DNA of 64,000 bases from Paralithodes platypus (taxonomy: Eukaryota; Arthropoda; Malacostraca; Decapoda; Lithodidae). Shown piece by piece: positions 12,290 through 22,280 of the stretch. Numbering within the stretch: position 1 is the stretch's first letter; every line of letters starts with the position of its first letter. The notes under the pieces were generated by a model. That model worked only from the letters and a program-made list of their open reading frames with translations. It did not search any database and had not been told where the DNA came from. Location: contig CM064530.1 of assembly GCA_032716605.1 (NCBI GenBank), positions 12,246,472 to 12,310,471 on the forward strand, written 5' to 3'. A program made the position numbers and the translations under genes.

Positions 12290-12600
12290 AAGCCATCACC
12301 TCCACTGTAAAACTCACCTGGTAAATATATATCACATAGCCTATACTGCAACATAACTGGTATGCATGATAAGTATGTAATCGTCGTTGTTCGTATGATT
12401 CCAGTAGACTGAGAACATTTGCCAATTCTTGGGTTGGAGAGATGGACAGAATAGGTGTGGGACTGTGTTGAAAGGCGGGTGCCCTGCACTCGCCTTAAGG
12501 AAGGGTTTATGCACTGAGAAGGCTCTGAAGAATACTGAATGTTGTAATAGCGATAGAAGAGTGAAAGAGATGTAATGGCAAAAAAAATGTCTTAACATTG
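12290..12600 (-). pseudogene. LINE 3' coding remnant (I/Jockey type)
   Basis: Read on the minus strand, two frames together give SLRRVQGTRLSTQSHTYSV, HLSNPRIGKCSQS and, further up, SLSLFYRYY-like residues. These match the remnants at 9340-9645 and 13905-14510. The copy is short, frameshifted and lacks every catalytic motif. Confidence 0.65.
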
Positions 12601-13009
12601 ATTAAAAAATGGGGTGTAAAGTTCAGATTTAAAACATTTAGATGGATCTAGCGAACTATTCAATGGTGTGCAAATATGAAAAAAGCAAAAACAAATTTGT
12701 TATGAACCTATCTATATAATCCCTCCGAAGATGGGTTCTGCGGAGTCCGAGACGTTGAAGGGATAAAACATTATGTTTCCCTTCCACCCATTTTATCCAC
12801 TTTTAACAGTGGATTAGTCATACGCTATAAAACAATATTGGTTTAACAAAGGATAAATAATGTTCCCCATAATCATTTACCCTTCTAAAGGTATATACGG
12901 AGTTAAAGGTATATTTAGTATTAAAAGTAAATCCCAAACAATATGCTCAGCTTAATCTGAATTTTTGTTAATACCCCTAGTCTGATCATTATAATTCGGC
13001 CACAAATCT
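12601..13009. other. Non-coding spacer with a GAGACGTTG motif
   Basis: Mostly unique AT-rich sequence. Around 12733-12765, 'ccgaagatgggttctgcgg' followed by 'gtccgagacgttg' recalls the ends of Penelope-like elements that carry hammerhead-type motifs (compare 22150 and 30626). It is too diverged to call. Confidence 0.4.
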
Positions 13010-13165
13010 TGAGCACTAACCTCTGCAACTCAAACACAACTAGAGTAATCGAGCTCATAGTTATGCCATTTTGGAAGAGTCAGTCAGGGAACAGGTGTGG
13101 ACATTTACAGCCCATTTACTCGGGTCATTAATGAGTTGGAGAGGTTAGGAGGTTACAATTTGTAT
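13010..13165. repeat. Degraded foldback element related to 12040-12270
   Basis: It shares 'cctctgcaact' and the inverse of 'ccctgactgactct' with the element at 12040. Its own short arms are 'ctaacctctgcaactca' and 'gagttggagaggttag'. The sequence 13166-13904 is otherwise unremarkable AT-rich DNA with no supported gene. Confidence 0.5.
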
Positions 13166-13904
13166 TTATATTCACCAACTATTAGAACCTTATGAGGACA
13201 AAGAAGGAAACTGAGAGAAACCTGATATTACAAAGTTTATGGGCTAAAGTTTCAGCCTACCTTGGATTTTGGCTGTGCATAGAAAGACATATACTAACAG
13301 AAAGCTACATTCTATCAAACCACCTTAACTATAATACTTTGGTCGAGAGTGCAGTATGTATGATTATGGATTTAGATGACGTGAAAGTATGTTTGTTTTA
13401 ACGCTATCAAAACGAGTTTATGCATTTTATTCTGGTTATCATTAGAGGACTTCGTGTACGGTCGCGCTAATAAGTCATGTCCCAGCTGTCATTACGTTTG
13501 GCTGGCTCTGTGCTGTATTAATGTCTGTCAGATGTTGAATAGGGTGGGTAAGTGTAGGAACATGTTTGTATATGTCACTCGATATGAAGAAATGAAACTT
13601 AGTTATTGCTGATACGAATTATTGATCAAAACGTACTTGGTGTCGAGACATCACTTATTAGCGTGACCGTACAGTAGCTTACACAAAACGTGCAGGAGTT
13701 GAGAATTAAGCTATCTTTCCTACGTTGACTAGAATCGTCTACTGTTAGCTAAAATAAAAATGTAAGTACTCCAACGTTCTGCAGGAGTTAAGTAATAGAC
13801 GAAATTGAGTAATTTTTTTCTTGCAGTGTGTGCTTAGGAGACAAAGGGCAAATTTGCCTGTAACAGGTGTCGCCCTGCAAAATTTAAAGAGTGATAGAGA
13901 GTCA

Positions 13905-14510
13905 AATTTAAGGTACATTAGCGTCATAGTGTTTGGACACATGGAACTTAAAGCAGTTTATGTCATAGGATGAGGGAAAGATAGATTGAAGGAGAAAGTC
14001 CCAGAACTTACTTGTTGAGTAGAAGGAAGACTGAGAAAATCGGCTCATTCTTGGGTTAGAGAGTCGGACAGAAAAGGGGTGGGAATATGTTGAAAGACAA
14101 GTGCCCGCAACTCTCCGTGAGGGAGGAGGTAAACAATGAGAAATCTCTGAAAACATTGATTATTGGAAAAGCGGTAGAAAAGTGAGAGAGATGCAACATT
14201 GCGGTGTGTAGAGAGAGATTGTAGGGAATTAGTAAGAGGTGAATTGATGAGACAAAATGAGTTTGACTCTACCCTTTCGAGAAGTGCGGTTGAACCTCCC
14301 CACACATGCAAACAATAATTGATACCTGGCCGCACTGTGCCCCTGTACAGACCAAGAGGCTGTGCGGAGACCGACCGTTATGCATACCTAACTTTTGGGA
14401 AGCTGTTTTAGCGAGAATGGTAATATGATCTTTCCAAGAAAGGTCAGATGAAAAAGATAAACTAAGTATATTTAAGCGCGTGTTGTATGAGAGCTTAATG
14501 TCCTTGAAAT
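13905..14510 (-). pseudogene. LINE 3' coding remnant (I/Jockey type)
   Basis: On the minus strand the translation reads through several frames: SKDHITILAKTASQKLGM, then TALLERVESNSFCLINSPL, TNSLQSLSTHRNVASLSLFY, then PFSVRLSNPRMSRFSQSSFY and FPSSYDINCFKFHVSK. This is the C-terminal part of the same LINE family as 9340-9645. At least two frameshifts make it a pseudogene. It lies just downstream of the receptor stop codon, so the receptor's 3' untranslated region may run into it. Confidence 0.75.
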
Positions 14511-14516
14511 GTCTTA

Positions 14517-14866
14517 TTAGCAGGCGTCACCTTGATCCAAACTACTGAGGTGTCGCAGTTCTATACTAGACCCCACTGCCGCGCTTGCCGCAAGGTTTGT
14601 TCTCCAGTCTCCTTCGGTAAGTGAGTTCTTCTGCTGCAGCCGCCTGTGTCTGCTCTCCAGGAATACCCCGGAATCCGCCGACAACTTCCTGGCTCGTGTT
14701 GGGGTGTCCTGGGAAACTCTGACATTACGGGCGGGGGGCGAGGATTGATTGCTGTTGGTAAATAGGGCTGGTGGTGGGTGTGAGGCCTGGTTGTTGCTGT
14801 TGTTATTGTATAGGGCTGGCAGGCTGGGGTAGATGGTGGGCTTGGGTGAGTTGCCCACCACCTGCA
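14517..14866 (-). CDS. Neuropeptide GPCR, last visible exon (cytoplasmic tail end)
   Basis: A clean acceptor (TTTCTTTACAG) precedes the exon, which begins with 2 bases completing a codon. This fits the 1-base overhang of the exon ending at 15838. About 117 residues follow to TAA. The peptide is polar and disordered-looking (YNNNSNN, SSPPARNVRVSQ, RKLSADSGVFLESRHRR) with many Ser/Thr next to Arg/Lys, as expected for a phosphorylatable receptor tail. No membrane segment is present. The assignment to the receptor rests on strand, phase and composition, since tails are poorly conserved. RNA evidence would be decisive. Confidence 0.6.
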
Positions 14867-15837
14867 CTGTAAAGAAAGGTCAGATAATTAGTTAACAGTA
14901 GACGACAGTAATATACCACTTTCGAAAACCAAGTACAATTTAAAGTAAATGATACTAAAGTCCCACTTTCTAAATCCCCGAAAAAGCTATACAATAGACA
15001 GTAACTTATCTCCATCAAAAACCTCATTAGTCCAGTCGCCAAGGGCTTATATTTAACTGATCTCGGAAAAAATGTAGTGTATAAGATTTGTTTTAAAATA
15101 CCTTATACATGAAGATCCTGCTAAGTCCATCCTGTGCAGTTTGTGGTGCAATGCGACCGTCCTCAATAGATCCAAAGCAAAAAATATAAAAAATAAAATT
15201 AAAAACACCCCAGTGGCACTCAAAACAAGACAATTTGTGATTAGGAGAGATAATTCCCCTCCATTACTTGCTACCACTCCTCCATATCTGTTATCTGTTA
15301 CAAAGATAGCCACGTGTAAGTGGCACCGATTAGCGTGTCACCCATATGTGTCCCCCCCCCCCCCTTTTCACCCCTCCTCAATTATCCACTATTTTCCCTA
15401 TTATTCCCGATATTTATCGAGTATTTTCGCGGGAGGATGACAGGGAGAGAGGGGGGAGGATGGGAGGAGTCTTTCTCCAACCCTCTAAGCCAGTCTCAGG
15501 CCCCCCTTGCCTTTCAGTGACATGCAAGACAGGAGAGAGGGAGGGTGTCTCTCTCTCGCCAGGGTGAGATTATGTTTTTTACCAGCCAATTGCTGTTACC
15601 ACTTGTTTAATTGCTTTTCAATGTTCATATGTTTATATTTAAAGCAAAATAGGTGCATATGGATAAGTATTAATTATGTCCATGGTAAATATGATGATTT
15701 TCGTCAGAATTGAACCAAATACCTTCGCATGGCGGTGCCCTTTGAACTACCATAGCTTCGCCGTTTAAAGGTTAACCTGTCATCATTGTCCTCCATTTCT
15801 CCAAAATATATATACTAAGTTATCTTGGCAACTGTAC
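14867..15837 (-). other. Receptor intron
   Basis: It lies between tail exons and holds short poly-C and GA-rich stretches but no recognised element. A stop codon at 15815-15817 lies just inside. If the donor at 15837 is not used, the receptor would end there and the 14517 exon would be excluded. Confidence 0.5.
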
Positions 15838-16246
15838 CCTTATAATCCTGTTGTTGTTGTTGATGTTGTTGTATCTCGTGGCTGTTGTTGGAGTTGTGGA
15901 TGGTGTTGATGAGGGGTGTAGTGATGTCCGGATTGGAGTTGGTGTAGAAGGGATTGTTTTGGGGCATGGAGGCATCTGTTTCAATCTCCACCATAATACA
16001 CCGGGACCCCTTGCGAGGTAGCGAAGAGGTCGGCCCTGTGGGGAGGGGGGGAGGGGGAGGTAGGATCGCTGGTGGTGGTGGGGGGGTGGTGGAGGAGGAG
16101 GAGGAGGGGGGATTCTCGGAGGGGATAGCGACCAGGGGGGACAGTGGTGGAGAGGGAAGGAGGGGGTGGCGGAGGAGGTGGGGTGAACGCTTCTCATAAC
16201 AGGTACTCCGAGTCGAACCCATGCCCACGCTGTCACGCCCGGCAAC
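15838..16246 (-). CDS. Neuropeptide GPCR, proline- and glutamine-rich tail exon
   Basis: The acceptor TATCCTTACAG precedes phase 0, joining SRSQ of the previous exon to VAGRDSVGMGSTR. Then come a proline-rich block (PPSSSSSTTPPPPP, LPPPPPLPTGP), an acidic segment with MVEIETDASMPQNNPF, and a glutamine block (EIQQHQQQQQ). I end it at AAGG|GTACAG (15838) because this leaves 1 base, which fits the next exon. The alternative is to read on seven more codons to a stop at 15815. Low complexity and CAA/CAG and CCN repeats could make this exon length-variable. Such a tail is long for this receptor family. Confidence 0.6.
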
Positions 16247-16439
16247 CTGTAAGGATACATACAAACAACATTTCATTTTGGGGTCTTGGGGGTGTTTTTT
16301 TAAATCTTCATGGAGGTCTAGCCAGGAAACTAAGATATACTATATACAGGTATATATATATAGCTGCGGTTGGAAACCTTGATCTCTTACCCATGGTATA
16401 ATAACTGCACATACTATTGTCTTTATACCAGGCTCTTAC

Positions 16440-16519
16440 CTGTGACCGTGAGGCAGCCTTGACGTGGGACCCCCCTACCATGTGGGCGCTCAGGGTCGTC
16501 TTGTACGCTGTAGAACGAC
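16440..16519 (-). CDS. Neuropeptide GPCR, short tail exon
   Basis: It is 80 bp, flanked by TATTCCAG and GTAAGAGC. It starts by supplying 2 bases (GT) to the single C left by the TM7 exon, giving Arg, and ends in phase 0. The peptide RSTAYKTTLSAHMVGGSHVK is basic and polar, typical of the proximal cytoplasmic tail. Agreement of phase with both neighbours is the main evidence. Confidence 0.65.
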
Positions 16520-17054
16520 CTGGAATAGTCAGGGGAGAGAGAAGGGTGGTTAGCAGAGAGAGAGATAGATTTACATAGATGCAATGGCCACACAGACCTT
16601 ACGATCCAAATGAGGTGGTCAAGACTTAATTCTAAGAGAGAGAGAGAGCACGAAGGGTCATGTTACAGGCCGTAGAATGACCTGCAGTAGTGGTGGTAAA
16701 GAGGGTAAGAGCATCGTTATTGAGGGGATCATGTGGTGTTTGTGTCTGTGGCTGGGCTCGTGTGTGTGTGTGTGCATGGGAGATGGGAAGCGTGTATGTC
16801 TGAGAAAGTGTGTGTGTGTGTGTGTGTGCGTGCTTCTGTGCGTGTGTTATGGTAACGAATTATATATATTTGTTGTTAGTTCATCTCATTACATTGAACC
16901 AACTTCCCCGTAGCTATTCTTAGCAGGCAGACTTCTTAACCAAACTGCAGCCAAGGTAAAGTTTTGATGATCGCCTCCAGCCACAAGTTGTCTATACGGA
17001 GTTTATAAAGCCGGTATTACTCCACCGATTCTTCCAACAACTATTATCTATACC
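16520..17054 (-). other. Receptor intron segment with repeats
   Basis: It contains the inverse of the 1560-1610 motif (16575-16625). A block at 16636-16850 (tgttacaggccgtagaatga, catgtggtgtttgtgtctgtgg, TG runs) recurs inverted at about 41755-41920. TG-rich stretches produce false Cys-Val frames. Confidence 0.6.
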
Positions 17055-17272
17055 TTAAAGCTGGTATCACACGAACGCTTTTTCCCTCAACATTTATCCT
17101 CAACACTGGTCTGGCAGCTTATGAGTTCAACATTTAAGTTTTTTCGGTTACCTAAATTCATCTATCATCAGTCTAGTTTTCGATACCTGTGTAAAATATT
17201 CCAGAAATTTTGCCAGAAAAATGTTGATTATCGAATGTTGACTATAAAAGCTCTCGTGTGATACCGGCTTAA
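17055..17272. mobile_element. Family C TTAA element (about 218 bp)
   Basis: It starts TTAAAGCTGGTATCACACGA and ends with the inverse, CGTGTGATACCGGCTTAA. The TTAA on each side is the presumed target duplication. Inside are paired motifs 'tcaacatttatcctcaacac' and 'gttgccagaaaaatgttga'. Other copies are at 43044-43258, 45693-45917 and 63772-63990. It is non-coding. Confidence 0.85.
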
Positions 17273-17344
17273 GTCTTGCAGCTTATAGTTAATTATAAGC
17301 ATGACATCGCCTGAATAAATCAGCTTGACTTACAATTATTATGC

Positions 17345-17465
17345 ATTTTCCACCCACCAACTTCACCTCTAAACTCAATTAATGAAATCAACAAATACAT
17401 GTGGCACTCCAAGGACTCAACCTAGGATACTCACATCGAAATTCTGCGCACTTATGCATTACTAC
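17345..17465 (-). mobile_element. SINE family 1, minus strand
   Basis: The reverse complement gives AATGCATAAGTGCGC, CCTAGGTTGAGTCCTTGGAG, TGCCACATGTATTTGTTGAT and GAAGTTGGTGGGTGG. This is the same order as the copy at 1100-1240. The B box has lost one base (GGTTGAGTCC). Confidence 0.65.
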
Positions 17466-17489
17466 CAAGGAAAATTATCCAAAAAATGT

Positions 17490-18295
17490 TACCGGTAAAT
17501 TTTGGACTTACGACATTTGACTATAATCTTCACTATGGCGAGATATAACCTAGCTAACCATGTCATAGGCTACTTAATTTTAGGAGATGGAAACATTTTA
17601 TTTGGAGGAAATACTGCATTCGACACCAAGACGCAAGATTCATTTTTCAGAGTACATTTGCGAGGAATTTGCATAGCAAGGTCTACCACCACCATCGCCG
17701 CTACTACCATAATCATCAACACTATCACCATCATTACCACCACCATCATCAACACTATCACCATCCCTACCATCACCATCATTACCACCATCACCATCAT
17801 TACCACCATCACCATCACCATCATCAACACTATCACCATCACCATTACCACCACCATCATCAACATTATCACCATCATTACCACCACCACCACCACCACC
17901 ACCATCACCATTACCACCACCATCATCAACACTATCACCACCACCATCACCACCATTCTACTCCCCCAAACTTCTCGGTACAAAATCCACCTAATTGGTT
18001 TAACAAGAGAAACCCAAGTTGGTGCCTCAAATTACTCGTTGAGAAATATAGTACTATCTCTGTATAACCCTTTCGGTATCCAGACGTCGGTATAGATTTA
18101 GTCTGCGCTAATATTAGACGATTTTAACACTTGCCTTTTCTTTTCTTTTTCCTGGCTATCATTAGACATTTTAACCCTTCAGTTTAGTTTTCGATCCCAA
18201 TGAAAAAGATCCCCCAAGTGCTGCCGTAAATATTGTGGCCATCTAAAATGTCCGATGTAAACGCTCGTGTAGTTTCCCTTACACCTTAATTAAGT
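17490..18295. mobile_element. Family G TTAA element with internal (ACC/ATC) repeats
   Basis: The 17955-18290 part is repeated, inverted, at 40972-41345: both share 'tactcccccaaacttctc', 'gagaaacccaagttggtgcc', 'cctttcggtatccagacgtc' and 'tggccatctaaa'. The shared end reads TTAAGGYGWAGGGRAANTAC inwards, i.e. a TTAA terminus. Inside is an imperfect CAC/CAT/ATC trinucleotide array (17680-17955), mirrored at 41353-41560. The trinucleotide array gives Thr-Ile and His-rich frames that are not genes. The left boundary is uncertain. Confidence 0.6.
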
Positions 18296-18309
18296 TTCTA
18301 TATTAATTT

Positions 18310-18375
18310 TTTTCTTTTTCTTCCAAGGGCTGTAAATGCCCCCATTGGTCTTGTCCCCTGGAAACGACTCGCCAA
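18310..18375 (+). pseudogene. LINE fragment left of the 34-bp satellite
   Basis: The sequence reads PRAVNAPIGLVPWKRLAK in frame and continues into the first satellite unit. It appears to be the upstream part of the same LINE fragment that resumes at 19056. Confidence 0.45.
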
Positions 18376-19055
18376 AATGCTCTGGACCCCAACCTTCTAC
18401 TCTACTATTAATGCTCTGGACCCCAACCTTCTACTCTACTATTAATGCTCTGGACCCCAACCTTCTACTCTACTATTAATGCTCTGGACCCCAACCTTCT
18501 ACTCTACTATTAATGCTCTGGACCCCAACCTTCTACTCTACTATTAATGCTCTGGACCCCAACCTTCTACTCTACTATTAATGCTCTGGACCCCAACCTT
18601 CTACTCTACTATTAATGCTCTGGACCCCAACCTTCTACTCTACTATTAATGCTCTGGACCCCAACCTTCTACTCTACTATTAATGCTCTGGACCCCAACC
18701 TTCTACTCTACTATTAATGCTCTGGACCCCAACCTTCTACTCTACTATTAATGCTCTGGACCCCAACCTTCTACTCTACTATTAATGCTCTGGACCCCAA
18801 CCTTCTACTCTACTATTAATGCTCTGGACCCCAACCTTCTACTCTACTATTAATGCTCTGGACCCCAACCTTCTACTCTACTATTAATGCTCTGGACCCC
18901 AACCTTCTACTCTACTATTAATGCTCTGGACCCCAACCTTCTACTCTACTATTAATGCTCTGGACCCCAACCTTCTACTCTACTATTAATGCTCTGGACC
19001 CCAACCTTCTACTCTACTATTAATGCTCTGGACCCCAACCTTCTACTCTACTATT
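18376..19055. repeat. 34-bp satellite, 20 identical copies
   Basis: The unit begins AATGCTCTGGACCCCAACCT and ends CTACTCTACTATT. The 20 units look identical by eye, which implies a very recent expansion or an assembly effect. Both flanks are LINE coding sequence, so the array seems to have grown inside a retrotransposon fragment. Confidence 0.95.
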
Positions 19056-19180
19056 AATTTCTGCAATATTCGTGGCCTTTCCAGCCAACCCTGATATTCT
19101 ATTTCTCACCGAAACACAGTTGTCTGGGAATACTGACAACAAAACCTCAAACCCAAAAAGGGTTGAAATAGGGGAGCTAT
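19056..19180 (+). pseudogene. LINE endonuclease start, truncated (I/Jockey type)
   Basis: Directly after the last satellite unit the frame gives NFCNIRGLSSQP, and the next frame gives DILFLTETQLSGNTDN. This is the N-terminal part of an apurinic-type endonuclease: the Asn of N-I-R and the Glu of T-E-T are metal-site residues. A frameshift separates the two halves and the rest of the domain is absent. Confidence 0.7.
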
Positions 19181-19195
19181 CCCCCCGCCAAAGGC

Positions 19196-19680
19196 GGCTT
19201 TCTAGGGCCTTTCCTAGCTGATGCTGAGAGGATTGGGTTCTAGTCATGTGGTGATGGGCTGGTCTATCAGAGTGAGAACTGAGCAATCTCTGCCATACCC
19301 ATAGCTTACTCTGACTGTTCCTTTTACTTATATATTTTCTAGATCTCAAGTGACGGCGTCTCTAACGTGGATTGACCTCCCAATATACCAAGATTGGAAG
19401 CCAAAGCGTCACATTTTTCCCTTGCCCCTCAACTTTCTCTTCATAATTGCTGAGGGACACAGGGCCCTGGGTGGGGCTATGGTTTCCCGGGCATTTCCGC
19501 ACCCTCCTCAGCTCCCCGCCATGGAGTGGCTTCGGTCACCCAGGCTTTATTGTGGTCGGCGGGGAGGGTTCTGTGGGGGCGCTCGGTTATGGCCTTGGCC
19601 TTGCTCGGGGCCTTGGGGCAGTTCGGCCAGGCAGCTTAGGGAACAACAACAACAACAACAAAACCTTCTCTATATCCTCT
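19196..19680 (+). repeat. GC-rich retroposon-like segment ending in (CAA)n
   Basis: The sequence 19440-19640 is unusually GC-rich for the window and ends in an AAC array at 19642-19662. That is what the 3' end of a retroposed element commonly looks like. I recognise no protein domain in it, and the assignment is tentative. Confidence 0.4.
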
Positions 19681-19799
19681 GTATTTGTTTCTTTTACTTG
19701 TCTTGTTTTTGTTTGTTTGTTTTTGGCGCACTCTCCCATCCAGGAGTTCGTTCTATGAACGATGGCTGTTTTTGTTATAGATTGGATGTCCAATTTTTT

Positions 19800-20010
19800 C
19801 ATCCTTACCTCACAATCTATCTTCCTCCTTCCTATTGTCTTTCCATCTAACCTTCCTTCCTTCTCCCTCCCACCCTCCTTCCTCCTTTCCTACCTGTCTG
19901 ACTCTCTCCCTCCCACCCTCCTTCCTCCCGCTCTGACTCTCTCCCTCCCACCCTCCTTCCTCCTTTCCTCCCGCTCTGACTCTCTCCCTCCCACCTTCCC
20001 CTCCCTCCAT
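19800..20010. repeat. Imperfect (CTTCC/CTCCC) repeat
   Basis: Overlapping copies of 'tctgactctctccctccca' and 'ccctccttcctcc' make a pyrimidine-rich tract immediately beside the TM7 exon donor. The Glu/Gly/Arg-rich minus-strand frames over it are not supported as coding. Confidence 0.8.
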
Positions 20011-20020
20011 CGTTACTCAC

Positions 20021-20199
20021 GGTCCAGCGGTCTGTGTTGTTGCCGTCGACCAAAACACCTGTTGAGTTCCGCCCGTAGGTTGATGGTGTAGGTACCGTAC
20101 ACCAGGGGGTTGACACAGCTGTTACTCACGGCCATGATAAACAGAACGTCTTGTAGTCTCCGGTCCACCTGTTCGGCACTGGCACGGTCGAACATGTAC
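20021..20199 (-). CDS. Neuropeptide GPCR, exon with TM7
   Basis: The acceptor is TTACCCAG and the donor GTGAGTAAC. A leading G completes Trp with the TG of the TM6 exon, giving [21 protein letters not shown]7 follows ([19 protein letters not shown]) with the conserved N-P-x-x-Y as NPLVY, then a cytoplasmic segment with RCFGRRQQ. The YMFDRxSAxxVDxRLQD and AVSNSCxNPLVYG pattern is that of the AKH/ACP/corazonin (GnRH-like) receptor superfamily, G-protein-coupled receptors for small amidated peptides at the plasma membrane. If the donor is ignored, a stop follows two codons later. That would give a short-tailed isoform. Confidence 0.88.
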
Positions 20200-20665
20200 C
20201 TGGGTAAGATAAGACACAAGATAAAAGATAGGATAAAAAAGTGTATTGCCATTTCAGTAAATATATAGAATACATTAATTACAAACATGTACCTGGTGGC
20301 AAGGCATAGGGAGATATTACCTAACATAGCATGGTATATCAGGATATCGCAACATATCATGGCATAATGATACCTTTTTACTTAAAACATAACCCAACGT
20401 GACATAACTTGCAGAACCGGTCGAACACTTTTCTGGCAACACTTATTAAATCACAATGCCAAAAAAGTAAATGCTCTATACCTGTTATAATAATCAAGTG
20501 ATGCGAGGGGGAGGGGGGAGGGGAGGGAGCATCTGATGGTTTTAAGTTTATAAAATCCCCAATTGAGAATTGACCAGACGAAAGTTACCATGCAACCTAA
20601 TCAGAATAGTGTTCGTGTAAATCTTTTCCTATTTACCTTGACAAATATGTACTTATGATACTGAC
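20200..20665 (-). other. Receptor intron of 466 bp
   Basis: It runs from donor GTCAGTATC at 20665 to acceptor at 20200 and contains no recognised mobile element. A second 'aacatgtacctgg' at about 20285 repeats the sequence around the real acceptor. Confidence 0.7.
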
Positions 20666-20825
20666 CACATGACGATGACCACGTAGGGGGTCCAGCACCA
20701 TATGAAGGCCAGGACAATGATGACTGTCATGCGCAGGGTTCGAGACCTGGCCCTCTCTATATTGGTCATGTCGCTCCGGCGTAATCGTAGCCGACCACCG
20801 CGACCACCACCACCTTTTGAAGCCT
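20666..20825 (-). CDS. Neuropeptide GPCR, exon with ICL3 end and TM6
   Basis: The acceptor is TCTACCTACAG and the donor TG|GTCAGT. The exon is 160 bp, entering in phase 1 and leaving in phase 2, which matches both neighbours. A Gly/Arg-rich intracellular loop ([16 protein letters not shown]) leads into [16 protein letters not shown] and TM6 with the class A motif C-W-x-P-Y ([13 protein letters not shown]). The [13 protein letters not shown] loop end is typical of GnRH-like peptide receptors of arthropods. The Gly-rich loop could vary in length. Confidence 0.9.
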
Positions 20826-20975
20826 CTGTAGGTAGAAATACAGATAAAGAACTTAAACTATTCAAAGCAGTCGTTAAATTCAAACTAACCACACCAAAAA
20901 CTATTGGAAGAACCTATTTATGAGCTCTAAGTCTATGTTGGTTGAAAGTACAATTATACCAATTAAAATATATAA

Positions 20976-21310
20976 TTAAGGGGAGGTTTTTAGTCTGTTT
21001 CCTAGAGTTCCATCAAGCTTGAAATTACACCCCCTTGACCCCCTTTTAAGATAAATTTGTAAATTTTTCGGTAGAAAAATGTCCCGGCCGAAGGCCGGTT
21101 ACTCTTAAATTACAGGCTCGCTATCGCTCGCCAGGATAAAATCGACACCTAAATTGCACGAAAGTTCTTAAAATTGACAGAATGGGGCGGAAATTCTTAA
21201 AATCACCAAACTAATGGGGCAAACGTCTTAAAATCTCAAAAACAATGGGACTAACCATGAGGGAGAAAGGGGTCAAGAAAAAAATCCCTCAAGTGGAGAC
21301 CTCCCCTTAA
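20976..21310. mobile_element. Family A TTAA element, complete
   Basis: It is 335 bp, starting TTAAGGGGAGGTTTTTAG and ending GGAGACCTCCCCTTAA. In the centre are two hairpins: CCGGCCGAAGGCCGG and the ACATTTTT...AAAAATGT type (here 'aaatttttcggtagaaaaatgt'). The landmark GGCTCGCTATCGCTCGCC follows, then three or four degenerate repeats of 'cgaaagttcttaaaatNgNcaNa-taatgggg'. It lies in a receptor intron. Confidence 0.88.
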
Positions 21311-21336
21311 ATTAATAGGTAATGGTATATATTAAC

Positions 21337-21917
21337 GAAAAACACATATAATACACACATGTACCTGAGATCGTAAAACACATATAATACACACATGTAC
21401 CTGAGATCGTAAAACACATAGAATACACACATGTACCTGAGATCGTAAAACACATAGAATACACACATGTACCTGAGATCGTAAAACACATAGAATACAC
21501 ACATGTACCTGAGATCGTAAAAGACATAGAATACACACATGTACCTGAGATCGTAAAACACATAGAATACACACATGTACCTGAGATCGTAAAACACATA
21601 GAATACACACATGTACCTGAGATCGTAAAACACATAGAATACACACATGTACCTGAGATCGTAAAACACATAGAATACACACATGTACCTGAGATCGTAA
21701 AACACATAGAATACACACATGTACCTGAGATCGTAAAACACATAGAATACACACATGTACCTGAGATCGTAAAACACATAGAATACACACATGTACCTGA
21801 GATCGTAAAACACATAGAATACACACTTGTACCTGAGATCGTAAAACACATAGAATACACACATGTACCTGAGATCGTAAAACACATAGAATACACACAT
21901 GTACCTGAGATCGTAAA
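21337..21917. repeat. 36-bp satellite, about 16 copies
   Basis: The unit is GTAAAACACATAGAATACAC followed by ACATGTACCTGAGATC. Two or three early units have TATAAT in place of TAGAAT, and a few single-base variants occur. Because 36 is divisible by 3, all three minus-strand frames stay open for about 195 codons; these are artefacts. It starts 26 bp after a family A element. Confidence 0.95.
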
Positions 21918-22149
21918 TTATATTTCACAGTAAGTTGAAGTGCCACATTGGGTGTAAGAGGTGGTAAGAGGGTGGGAGAGAAAAAGAAGGAGGTTCAAAG
22001 GCGTAGTAGGAAGGTAGGCTGGGTTTTGGCATGAGTTTCTTGCGCAGCAGTATTGGTTTGTATAGTACGGAACTCTTATACCTGTACCAGAAAAGGTGCT
22101 GAATTACTAGTGTCAGCTCACATCTAGAAATTATGGTAGAGATGTGCTA

Positions 22150-22235
22150 TGAATATAAACACCATGTGAGGAAGAGCACTTTGTTGACAACGTTTATAGC
22201 TTCATCAGGCCAATGAGATGTGATGCACCGGAGTG
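22150..22235 (-). repeat. Penelope-like element end with hammerhead-like core (degenerate)
   Basis: The minus strand contains ATTGGCCTGATGAAGCTATA, then AACGTTGTCAACAAAGTGCT and CTTCCTCACATGGTGTTTAT. A second copy lies on the plus strand at 30626-30645 and 30776-30835, with CTGATGA and GCGAAAC. CTGATGA plus GAAAC is the conserved core of hammerhead ribozymes, which are known in Penelope-like retroelements. In this copy the GAAAC is eroded to AAAC. Confidence 0.45.
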
Positions 22236-22280
22236 ACACATGTGGAAGCTCTACAGTACTTGTCAAAGCTTTTTGCTAAG

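Noticed and set aside
15954..16199. Plus-strand Gly-rich open frame
   Set aside because: It is the shadow of the proline-rich receptor tail exon on the minus strand.
20013..20021. Receptor stop codon immediately after the TM7 exon as the only C-terminus
   Set aside because: The stop overlaps a strong donor (GTGAGTAAC), and three downstream exons are phase-compatible. I kept it only as a possible short isoform.
21312..21946. Three overlapping minus-strand frames of about 200 codons
   Set aside because: All come from the 36-bp satellite. A real gene would not be open in all three frames.
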